64,000 nt of DNA from Pictodentalium vernedei (Eukaryota > Mollusca > Scaphopoda > Dentaliida > Dentaliidae): positions 177,547,919 to 177,611,918 of the forward strand of contig CM062288.1 in assembly GCA_031216915.1 (NCBI GenBank), in the 5' to 3' direction. The notes under the pieces were generated by a model that had not been told where the DNA came from, searched no databases, and worked only from the letters and a program-made list of their open reading frames with translations. The position numbers and the translations under genes were made by a program. Of the stretch, positions 44,480 to 55,653 are shown one piece after another. The number at the start of each line of letters is the position of its first letter. Position 1 is the stretch's first letter.

Positions 44480-44850
44480 CTTTATATTTATTTATGTATT
44501 GGAGTTTAACGACACTTTTGACAGCCAGGTTCACCTTGTGTCAGATAGTTTTATGGGTGGAGGAAACTGGAGTACCTGGAGAGAACTACCGAGCAATGGC
44601 GAACAAATGTCAGACTCCCCAACATACTAACTCCACATATTATGCAGGGTAAGCATTGGTTGAACCCAGGTGCACATCAACGTTCCCTACATCTTAATAC
44701 ACAGCGCCAATGAGCCCTCACGTGCGCAATCAGAATTAAGTACCTTGCCCACGAACACGGCGCAGTTACCCCAAGCATAAGGATCAAATCGTGGACCTTT
44801 CAGTTTGAAATCCAATGCCAAAACCACTGAGCCACTGCACTCTCCCGTAT
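44480..44850 (-). mobile_element. SINE S1, minus strand, near full length
   Basis: The left end is the tail (TTTATTTATGTATTGGAGTT). The body has GGGTGGAGGAAACTGGAGTA and CCAACATACTAACTCCAC. The right end is the complemented tRNA head: GGATCAAATCGTGGACC (B box) and CCACTGAGCCACTGCAC (A box). It lies about 50 bp outside the DIRS-b end. Confidence 0.8.
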
Positions 44851-44899
44851 GTTTATAGACCTATCCTGTCTCAGTATATCTAACATAGGCACTTACTCT

Positions 44900-45065
44900 A
44901 GTAACATCTTGTTAGACAGAGCTCTGTCAAACAAGGTGTAATAAAATAAATGCAGTTTATCAACAAATTCCTGTCAATTGAATATTCCCATTAATTTAAT
45001 ATTCTTCACTGGCTATTCAATTAAAATGGTTCTACTGTACTTGCCTTAGTTTCTTAATTATAGCT
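44900..45065. mobile_element. MITE M2 with collapsed palindrome
   Basis: Core ACATCTTGTTAGACAGAGCT followed directly by its complement (44,904-44,939). CTGTCAATTGAATATTCCCA and TTCACTGGCTATTCAATTAA continue to a TCTACTGTAC end. Confidence 0.65.
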
Positions 45066-45271
45066 GAAACACGGTTTGCAACAGATCCAACTAATATAAG
45101 TCACAATACACCTTCAAGGTGCCTTTAAATTTATGTAAAATTTGATGATCAAACCTTCTGAAGTTTGATTTTTGAAATAACAGAGCTTACTTTTTCATGT
45201 GAAATATATTTTCATTGTTCTTACATTCATACATACACACATACACACAAACATAAAATGGTATACAGAGG

Positions 45272-48000
45272 AAGGAGCAAGAGGCCCCATGAGGCCTGTG
45301 AAGCTCAGTTGACCAAAGTTGTTTAAAGAAGGATTTAATTAGTATCTATGGCTAATTAACACTACAGAGGAAGGAAGTTATTTAATTATTTATAACTCTG
45401 TTGTCCATGCCAGATGATTTTTTTTTTGTAGTATTGGTATGCTATCACAGAAATAATAAAATTTGGGAGGCCAAATACACCCCCCCCCCCCCCCCAACCA
45501 ATATCAACCCAGGGACTTCATTTAATCAAATTCAATCTGAACCCTCAAAGAATGCTGTAAAACCAAATATTTCAAGAAGCAGATTTTTAAAGATTATTCC
45601 TCATATTTGACTAAGTTAAAATTCGGATTCCAATATTAACCCAGAGACTTGATTTGAACAAACAAAAGTGTCGTTAATCAAATGATTCTGACTGGTGGAT
45701 CTGAAGAAGGAGATTTTTGAAGATTATTCCTCATATTGTACTAAGTTAAAATTCAGGCTCTCTTAGAGAGCCCAATTATTAACCAATGGACTTGAGCTGA
45801 ACAAATAGAATCCAACCCCTGTAAGAATTCTGTATACCATATATTAAACTAGAGTCGATCCATTGCCAGGGGGTGCGATACCCCCAGCAATCCATCACCA
45901 GGTGGTGTGTTACCCCCGCACCAATACCTGAGGGTGAGCAAGGTCAACAATGTGACATCTTGGTGTTCAGAAAACAATAGGTGTCACCTAAAGGTGACAC
46001 AAAGAAATACCCCCGCCTTTCAGCTGAGAAAGTGAAATAACTGTGGAGAAACAAAATTTTTGCAAGACTTTATACATGTTGCACATCTTCATTGTGTGTA
46101 CGATCATATTCTGAAGTTTCAACTATGTGAATTGAAAAGTGGGGAGGAGTTGATTACAGCATGACAGTACCCTCCATTAAACAATTTCGCGATGGAAGGA
46201 CTGAAGGACAGATGGACACGAGGAATCCTATATACCCCCGCTAGGTGGGGGTATAAAAATTCTGACTAGTGTTTCTGGAGAAGCAGAGTTTTAAAGATTA
46301 TTCCTCATATTGGTCTAAGTTAAAACTTGGGCTCAAATAGTGACCCAAATATTAACCAGGACTTGATTTGAACACAATGAGATCTAACCTCCCTAAGGAT
46401 GCTATATGCCAAATATCAAAAGATTCTGACTGGTGGATCCGGAGAAGATGATTTTAAAAGATTATTCCCCATATTGCCCTAAATTAAAATTTGGGGCCCC
46501 ATAGGGAGCCCAAATATTAATTGAAGGACTTGCTTTGAACAAACTTGAGTCTGGTCCCCGTAAGGATAAGTATTCTCAATATCCATAGATTCTGACTGGT
46601 GGATCTGAAAAAGAATATTGTTAAAGATTATTCTCTATATTGCATTTAGTTAAAATTCAGGGCTCCCAGAGAGAGCCCTTTTATTAACTATTGGGCATGA
46701 TTGAACAAACTTGATACTTGAGGATTTTGTATACCATATATCAAAAGATTCTGACCAGTGGTTCTGGAGAAAAAGAGTTTTAAAGATTATTCCTCATATT
46801 GGACTAAGTAATAATTCAGGCTCCAATAGGGAGCCCAAATATTAACCGATAGACTTGAGTTGAACAAATTTGAATCCAACCCCTGTAAGGATTCTGTATA
46901 CCATATATTAAAAAATTCTGACTGGTGTTTCTGAAGAAGAAGAGTTTTAAATATTATTCCTCATATTGGACTAACTTAAAATTTGGGCTCCAATAGGGAG
47001 CCCAAATATTAACGCAGGGACTGGGTCTGATCAAAATTAGATCTAACCTCCCAAATATTAAAAGTCTCTGAAGAAGAAGATTTTTAAAGATTATCCCCCA
47101 TATTGCACTAAGTTAAAATTTGGGCCCCCATAGGAAGCCCAAATATTAACTGAGGGCCATGACTTGAACAATCTTGAATCTGACCCTCATAACAATGATG
47201 TATACCAAACGTTAAAAGATTCTGACTGGTGGTTCTGAAGAAGATTTTTAAAGATTATTTCCCATATTGCCCTTAGTTAAAATTTGGGCTCTTGTATTGA
47301 GCCCAAATATGAACATGAGGCTTAATTTTAACAAACTTGTATCTGACACCCCACCCCTCTATGAATGCTGTATGCCAAATATCAAAAGATTCTGATCAGC
47401 GGTTCTGGAGAAGAATATTTGAATTTTTGCAAATATGCTGCCTCAGCATTTTTTCAATGACCCCCCCCCCCCCCCTCCCCCTGAACACCCCGACACGACC
47501 AATGGCAATTTATTTTTTTATTATATAATTCCATTCTTCTGGCCCTTAGGATGCTGCATACGCAAAATAACAGTTCTCAGTTCTGTGTGGTTTTAGAAAT
47601 ATGAGCATTTGAAAATATTTCTATTTATCGCTCCTTTTTTTTGGGGGGGGGGGGGGGGGGCAGGAATCAAGTACTTATGACTCAATAATACCATATACCA
47701 AATTTGATTGAAAGCAGACCTTCAATTCAGAAAAAAGAAATATTTCGGACGGGGCTAAAAAAATCTTGTCCCCACCCATTACAAAGGCAACTATTGCTCC
47801 ACGAACTTTGTTTGAACAAATTTGATTTTACACCTCAAAAGGAAGCTCCATACCAAACATCAAGCCATTGTTCCCACTGATTCCTGAGGAGCAGATTTTT
47901 TTTTAAATTTGGAGCGAAGTTGATTTGAACATCAAGAAATTGCAATGTCAGAGCAGGTAATCACCTCAAATTTAACTGAAATCAGTCTGGTGAGCTAAAA
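45272..48000. mobile_element. Helentron/HINE-like element, family A (copy 3)
   Basis: Start GCAAGAGGCCCCATGAGGCC, then AAGCTCAGTTG; end GTCTGGTGAGCTAAAAA. About ten monomers of 170-190 bp lie between (GAGCCCAAATATTAAC, TTGAATCTGACCC, ATTCTGACTGGTGG, GAAGAAGATTTTTAAAG), followed by the shared 3' block (TGCTGCCTCAGCATTTTTTC, CAATTCAGAAAA). C- and G-runs at 45,481, 47,461 and 47,644 are expanded. A different element is nested at 45,850. Confidence 0.73.
45850..46257. mobile_element. Small hairpin-ended element nested in family A
   Basis: Interrupts the array between ATATTAAACTAGAGTCGATC and GTATAAAAATTCTGACTAG. It contains GGGGGTGCGATACCCCC, GGTGTCACCTAAAGGTGACAC and, at the 3' end, TATACCCCCGCTAGGTGGG followed by GGTATA, all palindromes. 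AAGGACAGATGGACACGAGG precedes the last hairpin, as in other array elements. The tail resembles 24,430-24,470. Confidence 0.65.
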
Positions 48001-48992
48001 AGAGAGGGCATGCATTTTTGTTACTACATGGGATACAAAAATCTACTTTTTGCTCCGAGTTAGAAGGAAGGTATACGAGATTTAGACATAAAATTCTTTA
48101 AAGTTTTAGATTTTCTTTTTTTCAAAGTACATACATGTCACACCCCAAAGCATTTTTGTTGGGCAAGGAAACTTATTGCTCATGAAGCCTTAACTGTAAA
48201 GTATGAGAGTTCATTAGTTGACATGCAATGAAAGCACTACCAATCACATCAAATGACACTTCCCGTGTTCATTTCTATCTTCTGGGAGACTTGATACTAA
48301 CTCAAACAGAAGCATCAGGTCCTTTCACTGAATCAATATATTTCCCTTGGCTATATTGGGTATATTATGTTCACACTGTTTGCATGTTGTTACGACATTT
48401 TCTACTTGTGTTGGCTGGTGAAGAAATATTAATAATTTCCTATTAATTCTGCCTAGAGGTGTGAGAAAATAACTTCCCTTCCAAGTTATGGTGTTGCTTC
48501 ACTGCAATAACAGATTTCTGTCAATGGCTACATTTGCCTTCCAGTTCAAGCTCTATAATTTGTTTACGCGCAATATTTGGTTTCACCTCTTAGCAGAGGA
48601 TTATTCTATAAAAAAACAAAGTCACATAAAAGAATTGAGCTACTACATCTGTCTTCCCACAGATTCATTCAGTCACCATCAGTACTCCACCTCACTACAG
48701 ACAATTTCAAGAGAAGATATAAAATGTAGAGTCAGAGTGGGTCTTATGAGTGTCATGCTCAGTAATGTAGGATGCCAAAGTGATCGCCCACCTTGCCAAT
48801 CTTATTCTTGCCATAAAATATATAAATATCTTTGAGCCTCAAAATCATGTTCTTATTAAGAGACAAAGATTGACGAGGGCAATCAAACTCCTACGCAAAT
48901 TGAAGAGGGCAATTTTTTTCACTGATATGCCCTGATGAGCTCATTCTCTGAGGTTCATAAGCTCTTTTAGAAGCAGAAGTTGAAAAACCTAT
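48001..48992. other. Intergenic, no supported gene
   Basis: Open frames at 48,228-48,446 and 48,488-48,835 (plus strand) have no recognised family and no convincing codon pattern. Confidence 0.4.
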
Positions 48993-49347
48993 ACGGCCAC
49001 ACAAAATAGATCTTTTGTTTCTCATGCCAGGTTTTGTAAAATTGCACGCGGGCAGGCAGTTTTTTATTTTTGTAATTATTTCTTTGCCATCTGAAGTTCA
49101 TATTCTTGGTTTGTTTATGTTTTAGGCCTCATGATTTACAGAATAGCATGGGTGGTGGTGTATTTCATCCCTTGAGTGCAACAAGGCTTTGCAATGATGA
49201 CAAAGTTATCAATTTTATTAACTTGGGAAAATATCAGACAAAAACCATTTAATTTAAAAAATTTTTTTATGTTTGCATTGGTTATAAAAAGAGAGCATGC
49301 GGCAGCCAAAAGGACCATGTGGGAGGGCCTGAGAAACATATTTTTAA
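48993..49347. repeat. Dispersed repeat R7 (copy 2), without hairpin
   Basis: Collinear with 18,000-18,392. It keeps CCCTTGAGTGCAACAAGGCT once and then continues directly into the shared downstream sequence (TTATCAATTTTATTAACTTG). Confidence 0.7.
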
Positions 49348-49539
49348 CATTTTTAAGCCAAAACATATGAATTTCCCTTTAATATGTTCACATATAAGTA
49401 ATTTTTTGAATCAATACAAGGCTTCCAACAAAAGAACCCTTAGTTTAGCAAGGCTTTGAATAACTAGAGTGAGTTCATTGGGCTTGCTCCATAAGGATTC
49501 AATATATAGTTTTTAAAGAAAAAAAAGGAAAAAGTTTTG

Positions 49540-50460
49540 CTATTTGTTTGTGTTTAAGGTTACTTTCAGCATCTATGGCTATATGATGACAGCAACACAG
49601 GTATGACATTTATTTTAGTCAACCGTTTATACATTTGTACCTACATTGGAGGATTTCCATCCCAGGTATTGATTACCGGTGTGCCACAATATCTCCCCCC
49701 CCCCTGGATATCTACCCCCCCCAGGGGGAAGATAACCTAGGTTATCTTCCCCCCACCCTGGATATCTCCCCCCCCCCCTCCCCCACCTCAAAAATAAAAT
49801 ATAAAAAGAACTGAACAAAAAGATAAAGATAAGAACATTTATTTATGGAATTTTCATTGAAATAAACACACAAAAAAAGTGGTTCAGCTCTTTAATATAT
49901 ACATGACCAGTGAATAGAAAATAGGCAATCTCAGAAGCAACTATTTCACAAATATCAATAGGTTTTTTTACACCGTGGGGCCAACCATAACAAAGTCCAA
50001 ACAATGGCTGCATAAGGTTCTATGAATGTCTATTGGGAGTTTGACATGGGTTGAGGGAAGATATCCAGGCCTGGTTATCTCCCCCCCCCCCCCCCCCCCC
50101 ATGTCAAAAAATATAGAACAAATTAAAAACAGTTTCAAATTGGCTTATACCATTGAATAATGACCAGTGAATTGAAAATAGGCAATCTTAGAACCTTTCC
50201 AGCAATTTTGGGGACTTTTCTGAACACGTGGATGGGGTTGGGGTGGGGGAGATGAACAACCTGCATATCTTCCCCCTCACCCGTCCAAAAAACATAGCAA
50301 CTATTTCACAAATATCAATAGGTTTTTTACACCGTGGGGCCAACCATAACAAAGTCCATACAATGGCTGCAAAAGGTTCTATGAATGTCTATTGGGAGTT
50401 TGACATGGGTGGGGGGAAGACATGCACTGCTCCACTTCTCGGGTTCCCACTACAGAACCA
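49540..50460 (+). mobile_element. S2 element split by a C-rich insertion
   Basis: The left part (TTTGTTTGTGTTTAAGGTTA ... AGGTATTGATTACCGGTG) and right part (ATGCACTGCTCCACTTCTCG, GGTTCCCAC) bracket about 740 bp of foreign sequence. Some S2 middle sequence is missing. Confidence 0.6.
49683..50424. repeat. C-rich insertion with an internal duplication
   Basis: ACTATTTCACAAATATCAAT...GTTTGACATGGGT occurs at about 49,941-50,052 and 50,298-50,410, a direct duplication about 357 bp apart. GATAACCTAGGTTATC (49,731-49,746) is palindromic. Four C-runs, up to about 19 bases, separate the blocks. Confidence 0.7.
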
Positions 50461-50606
50461 AGAGCTCAATCGCTACTTATGTTAAGTAAAGGGTTAACTT
50501 GATGCCTAAAGTTGGAAGTAAAATACAGGAGTAAATAATTTATTATTAAACCAATTTGTAATAATCTTGAACACCCATTCTTGCTCTTCTTGCCAAATGA
50601 GGCGAT

Positions 50607-50765
50607 ACACAGAACGACACATGCGTATGAATGCGTTAATTGATATGGCACAAGTGCCAGCACGGAAGGATAAAATTAGAGGCCACTGGCCTCAAGTTTT
50701 ATCCTTCCATGATGGCACAAATGCCATATCGATTAACACATTCACACGCATGTGTTGTTCTGTGT
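50607..50765. repeat. Large foldback, about 70-bp arms
   Basis: ACACAGAACGACACATGCGT at the left pairs with ACGCATGTGTTGTTCTGTGT at the right. Pairing continues inward through AATTGATATGGCAC/AAATGCCATATCGATT and GGAAGGATAAAA/TTTTATCCTTCC, leaving a small self-complementary tip (GAGGCCACTGGCCTC). Confidence 0.92.
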
Positions 50766-50896
50766 TTATTACATGCCTTCACATGTATAAAAAGAATTAT
50801 TAGAAGGACACTCAGCAATTCATTTGACAACTATCAACAAAAACAACACATTTTATCACTAACCAAATTTGCGAGGGGAACCCACGTTACTATTTC

Positions 50897-50947
50897 GTCC
50901 CCTGAGTTCCAATGTATTCTCATGTGCCTCTGGCAAACTCAGGGGAC
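50897..50947. repeat. 12-bp-arm hairpin
   Basis: GTCCCCTGAGTT and AACTCAGGGGAC are exact complements, 27 nt apart. Confidence 0.75.
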
Positions 50948-52882
50948 AATTTTCAGCTATCGCTAGCGATTCAAATTGTATTTGCGATGCACGATTTGTA
51001 GAAAATTCCAGTGAAATTTCACTTCTATTTAAAAATAGTCCGTCAACGAGTTCCGTTCTGCACATATGTGGGGAACAGATTCTCATTTTCCAAATGGTTT
51101 AGTGTTGCTGTAGATTGGGGTTACATAGAACAAGCGTGTAATAATTACAAACACAACACACACAAAATCTTACTTTAGAATGCATCAGCAATGGAAACAA
51201 AGGCATAGGACCCCTTATATGAACATCCAGGCTAGCTTTTGTGGTGACCAAACTAAATTCCGGTTTTCCTCCATGATTTTTCATAAAATCTTTTTTGTCT
51301 TCTTTGACAACTATTGCAGCTGATCCACAGGCAGGTAACAAATAGAGGGGGTTATAGTGTGTCACAAATATAACTAAAAGTGTGGGGTCACCAATGAGGG
51401 GTGGATGGCACAGCTTTTTTTGGTGTGGGTGGGGGTTGAAAGGGTCACAAAAAGATCGAGTGAAACCAAGCATGGTCGATGGTATGAAAGGGGGTATCCC
51501 CACCCCCCTCCCCCTACACACACACACATTGGTGGGAAACTGGCAAATTTTGATACACTTGTCAATTTCAAGAATGTGGGAACATAGGGTGATTAGAACC
51601 TCAATTGTTAAACAATGAACACATCTGAGAGCAATACCATGTAACAATACTTCCGGAAATAGATTATGGAGTAATAATTCTTGCAATCAAACTGGAAATA
51701 AGGCTGTTCATAAGGGTATGATGCTGTCAAAGCAGGTGCTAGTATATATCCAAATAATGTACAAAACAGTGTCAGAATTAAGCTTGATCCTGACAAGGAT
51801 TCGATTGTCTTTATTGACTTGCAGAACAAAGTAGGGTGTGTTATCTTTCAGTCTGTTGAAGTTTAAAGTTGCACTGCAAGTAAAAATGTGGAGAAAAGTG
51901 GAGGGGCGCCACCACACAATATACCTATGCTTGGATAAAGAAATGAGCGTCATGTGACCCCTTGCTCCCTCCCCTCCCCCAGGCTCTGCTGCACCCTGAG
52001 CTGATCAAAAAGCCAGCTGTGATATACAGTGAAGACTGTGGAAAGCTGAGTCAACACACAGCAAACTGAGTATTCATTGAGACAATGTGAACTATGTTTC
52101 AGTGCAATTAAGTACATTCATAAGAAATTATTTTCCAATGCAGATTTTCCAAACAATAAGCTCTGACACAGAAATTATATATATTTTAAGAGTTATCAAA
52201 ACTTTACTGTCTGAATGGGTTAGAACCTCCCTTGATTACTGCTATTACCCTTGAACCGGTATGGAAATGTAGTATGTAATTTAATTTGATGGTTAGAGTT
52301 GTTTCCACAGAAGCCAGCTGTCATTTCAACAGGAAGACATCTCATTTGTTTCCAGTAAAAATGTATGTTGGTAATTATTCCCATGTGTGGAAGATAAGTG
52401 TGATGTGCACACAGTGTTTTAACCTCAGTACAGATGAACATTGCTGTCTGTGATATGGTCTTGAGTTTTTTTTCTTTCTTGTAACAAGTAGAATAAGAGT
52501 ATGAGGGGGATAGGAGGGGTGCAAGCACGCAGGTTCACCTTAGTGTCCTAATTTTCTCTCCAGTGCATGTATATGCATGATTATAATCCAGGCTTTTAGT
52601 ACATATGAGGGATAAAGCCAGGGAGACCAGAGAAATACTGCCACCATGTAGAGCAAGAAAACAAATCTCCTTTGGGAATACTCTGACGAAAAACACAGTA
52701 TTAATGCTGGTTAACAATTTGGACACTGATGTCAAAATAAATTGTCAAAAAAAAAAACACAATTGTTTAAACATTTTTTACATTTCAACTGCTGAGCAAA
52801 CGGGATAATGAATACAGTGTAAAGTCACTTTTCAGTAGAGTCCTGATACAACTCATCTCTACAACTCATCCAGTTAATCAAT
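50948..52882. other. Intergenic, no supported gene
   Basis: A 195-codon minus-strand open frame (51,099-51,686) crosses C/G-rich simple sequence and shows no family motif. No repeats were identified with confidence. Confidence 0.4.
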
Positions 52883-52928
52883 TCAATCTTGTTTGACAGA
52901 GCTCAATGAGCTCGGTCAAACTAGATTG
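52883..52928. repeat. M2-type palindrome
   Basis: CAATCTTGTTTGACAGAGCT / GAGCTCGGTCAAACTAGATTG; same core as the M2 copies at 57,346 and 62,592. Confidence 0.75.
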
Positions 52929-52967
52929 AGTTGGTTAAAATCCTATTGTATTATGAAAAGAATGTGC

Positions 52968-52971
52968 TGCT

Positions 52972-53018
<47 letters not shown>

Positions 53019-53352
53019 TTGGGGTTTTTGACTGCTAGAGTCACCTCGTGTCAGACAGTTTTAGGGATGGAGGAAGCCAGAGTAACCAAAGAGAACCACC
53101 AAGCAACAGCAAGCAAGTGTCAGACTCCCCAACACACTAACTCCACGCAAGCAGGGTTAGCAATGGCTGAAGGCAAGTGCACCATTGGCATGCAGTAAGT
53201 CTCCGTACACAGCACCACTGTGCCCACATGTGGGTAATCAAGATTTAGTGTCTTACTCAAGGATACTACACAGTCACCACTGATCAGGATCAAACCACAG
53301 ACCTTTCAGTTTGAAGTTCAATGCTCTAACCATTAGCCATTTCACTCTCTTG
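52968..53352 (-). mobile_element. SINE S1, minus strand, with long (TTTA)n tail
   Basis: The left end is a TTTA microsatellite of about 13 units joined to TTGGGGTTTTTGACTGCTAG. The body matches S1 (GGATGGAGGAAGCCAGAGTA, CCAACACACTAACTCCACGC, TAGTGTCTTACTCAAGGATA). The complemented tRNA-like head lies at the right (CAGGATCAAACCACAGACC). Confidence 0.82.
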
Positions 53353-53571
53353 AAATTATGATATTTCAACATCAGTTTGCAGAGAGTTGAATGAGAATAA
53401 CCCAGCAATATTACATATTAGTAACCTAGTACAGGTTATAAGCTATAAAAGAATGAGGCTGAATTTTTCTGAATCACACTGAATTGGATATTTCATATCT
53501 GAATAGCTCTGTTAAATTCACACATGTATAACTTTCAAATACCAAATTAATTTGATAGTATTCATCTACCT

Positions 53572-53825
53572 TATGTCCAGTCCTTGAGCAAGACACTTAA
53601 TCCCAATCGTGAGCATGGTAGCACATTGTACAAAGGCATACTGCACATCACTTTCATGGCAAATTCATGCTTTCAACCTACGCTAACCCTACCAAGTGGT
53701 ATAAGTAACTTATTGGAGTGTCTGACATTTATTCACCATTCATCAATGGGTCTCGTCACCTATAAACCGTCAAACACATGAACCTGGCTGTTTTGAAAGT
53801 GTCATTGAACCCCAATACATAAAGA
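53572..53825 (+). mobile_element. SINE S1-related, diverged
   Basis: CCTTGAGCAAGACACTTAAT at the 5' side and GAAAGTGTCATTGAACCCCA followed by ATACATAAAG at the 3' side are S1-like. The middle (TTATTCACCATTCATCAATG) differs, so this is a subfamily or relative. Confidence 0.55.
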
Positions 53826-54595
53826 AATACCAAATCAGTCAAAAATCTTCAGTACAAATTTGAAAGCAAGAAAATGGCAAAGAACTACCAACCCTGAGGA
53901 AAAGGGTTAAGGTGTTAAATAAAGAAAAAACCAAGAAAAATTTTATGTTTAAGAACACTGAATGTAAGTTTACTGGTTGTATTTGTATTAGACCTCTCAA
54001 AACAACAACAATGTTTCCTCCAAAACAGTTCACTGGGAGCACTTTGTCAACTTATTTCACCACATTTAATTGTTGGGAACACAATAGCGAGAATGCTATT
54101 GGAATAAAAGGTACGGACATGGATCAACATTTCATTCAAGCATTCACACAATAATGTTAAAACATTTATAATTATATTAAAATATCGGGTATTCAAGACA
54201 TCTGCACATGGGCACTTACTGATTGCCTAAATATTTCAGATTGAGGTAGCATGTGGTTAGAGGGGAAGTATCAAAGTGTCACCTATTATGTCTTGGTTTT
54301 ATTGACAGTCAGCAATTTCTCAATACAGTAGGTTACTTTATTGTGAAAACATCACTTTTAAAAAAATGGATTGGGTTCAAGTGATGTATATATTTCAGAA
54401 AAAAATTGTTTGCACTCAAACTGTGTGGATTGTTCAAATGCCCTAAAAATGTCCAAGACAAACAGTTATTTGATTTTGAAAAGAATCAAAACATTTTTGC
54501 TCTCTAATAAATTATAATTGTATGAAATTATTTATACTCCACACAACTCTGAGTTCTGTATTTAGTGACAGATGATGTTTATCATTAAAGTCTGT
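53826..54595. other. Intergenic, no recognised gene
   Basis: Nothing assignable. Confidence 0.45.
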
Positions 54596-54837
54596 TTAAC
54601 CCTTTACCTAACATGAAAAGCAGACGACATTTGCAAAAAAAATTCTTGAATAACTAATTTTTTAAAATTTTTTTGTCTCAAAAACATAGGTTATGACCCC
54701 TCATATGAACCAGCTTGTTCCAACGAGGGGTCATAACCTATGTTCTTGAGACAAAATGAAAAAATAATGAAAATTAATTGGCGATTTTTTAGAATCACGC
54801 TGGACTGTTTTTGCCATTATGTTGGGTAAAGGGTTAA
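54596..54837. mobile_element. TTAA-type MITE M1, AAACATAGGTT subfamily (copy 2)
   Basis: TTAACCCTTTACCTAACATG and ATGTTGGGTAAAGGGTTAA at the ends. The core pairs TTGTCTCAAAAACATAGGTT with AACCTATGTTCTTGAGACAA. Sister of 24,508-24,758. Confidence 0.87.
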
Positions 54838-54930
54838 CCATTCTTTGACCCATTAAAATGTCCAACCACTTGAGTGATAAGATTACAATTTACAAAGTAT
54901 TTTGGTACTCATTCACCTTAAAAAAAGAAA

Positions 54931-55179
54931 CTAACCCTAAACCTGCTGAGTATTTCCAACATATTTTTTATCAAATCTTGTCATGGCTGCAGTCAAACAG
55001 CCATGACTAGATTTGATGAAAAATTCATCTAGATTTATGTAAAGAAATCAATGGTTGAAAATTTCATTCAATTTACAGGGGAGAAATTTGGTTAAATGTG
55101 CCCATATTTTACTGGATTCAGTAGCAAGGGATTTTGTATCCTGGGCAGGAATATCCACCAGCAGCATGCAAAGAGTTAA
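54931..55179. mobile_element. TTAA-flanked MITE M3 (copy 2)
   Basis: CATGGCTGCAGTCAAACAGC followed by CATGACTAGATTTGATGAAA and, at the right, AGCAGCATGCAAAGAGTTAA. Matches 1,217-1,453. The left TTAA is mutated to CTAA. Confidence 0.55.
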
Positions 55180-55207
55180 ACTTTGGAAATAAACCATTTA
55201 TCTTATC

Positions 55208-55396
55208 AATAATTTGAGGTGTTTATGTAAGGTCACTTTAAGCATCCATGGCTGTATCTGATGAGTATAAAGTCAAGTTTAGCCAATTGTTCATACATAT
55301 GATACCCATTTTGGAGGCTTCCATATAATGCATTGGTTATTGGATCCTATTTTACCATTAAAGCAGAACTTGTTTACAGTAGAGAACTTGTTTAAC
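55208..55396 (+). mobile_element. S2 element, worn copy
   Basis: GGTGTTTATGTAAGGTCACT, TCATACATATGATACCCATT and GCATTGGTTATTGGATCCTA followed by TTTTACC follow the S2 order. Confidence 0.6.
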
Positions 55397-55453
55397 ACTT
55401 GTGACAATTTTGTAACAAGTGAATTTTATATCTTCTTGTGCTGACATCGAGTG

Positions 55454-55508
55454 CAACAAGGTGCCATCTACAATGCTTTAGGCCAGCATTGCAGATGGTG
55501 CCTTGTTG
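55454..55508. repeat. Hairpin, 24-bp arms
   Basis: CAACAAGGTGCCATCTACAA pairs with the complement TTGCAGATGGTGCCTTGTTG with one mismatch; loop of about 7 nt. Confidence 0.85.
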
Positions 55509-55653
55509 TATTTTGTATCACTTAAGCCTTCACTTGTAATGGGCATGAGTATCCTATCCAGAACGACTTGGAGCGTAGACTATGGGGGAAGGATATTCCG
55601 AACTTCTGAGAAATAATAACTTAGTTATTTCACATGTTGAATTGGAAGGTAAA

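Noticed and set aside
48488-48835. 115-codon plus-strand open frame
   Set aside because: No recognisable protein family; length is within what chance gives in this much sequence.
51099-51686. 195-codon minus-strand open frame
   Set aside because: Crosses C/G-rich simple sequence, has no domain and unnatural composition.
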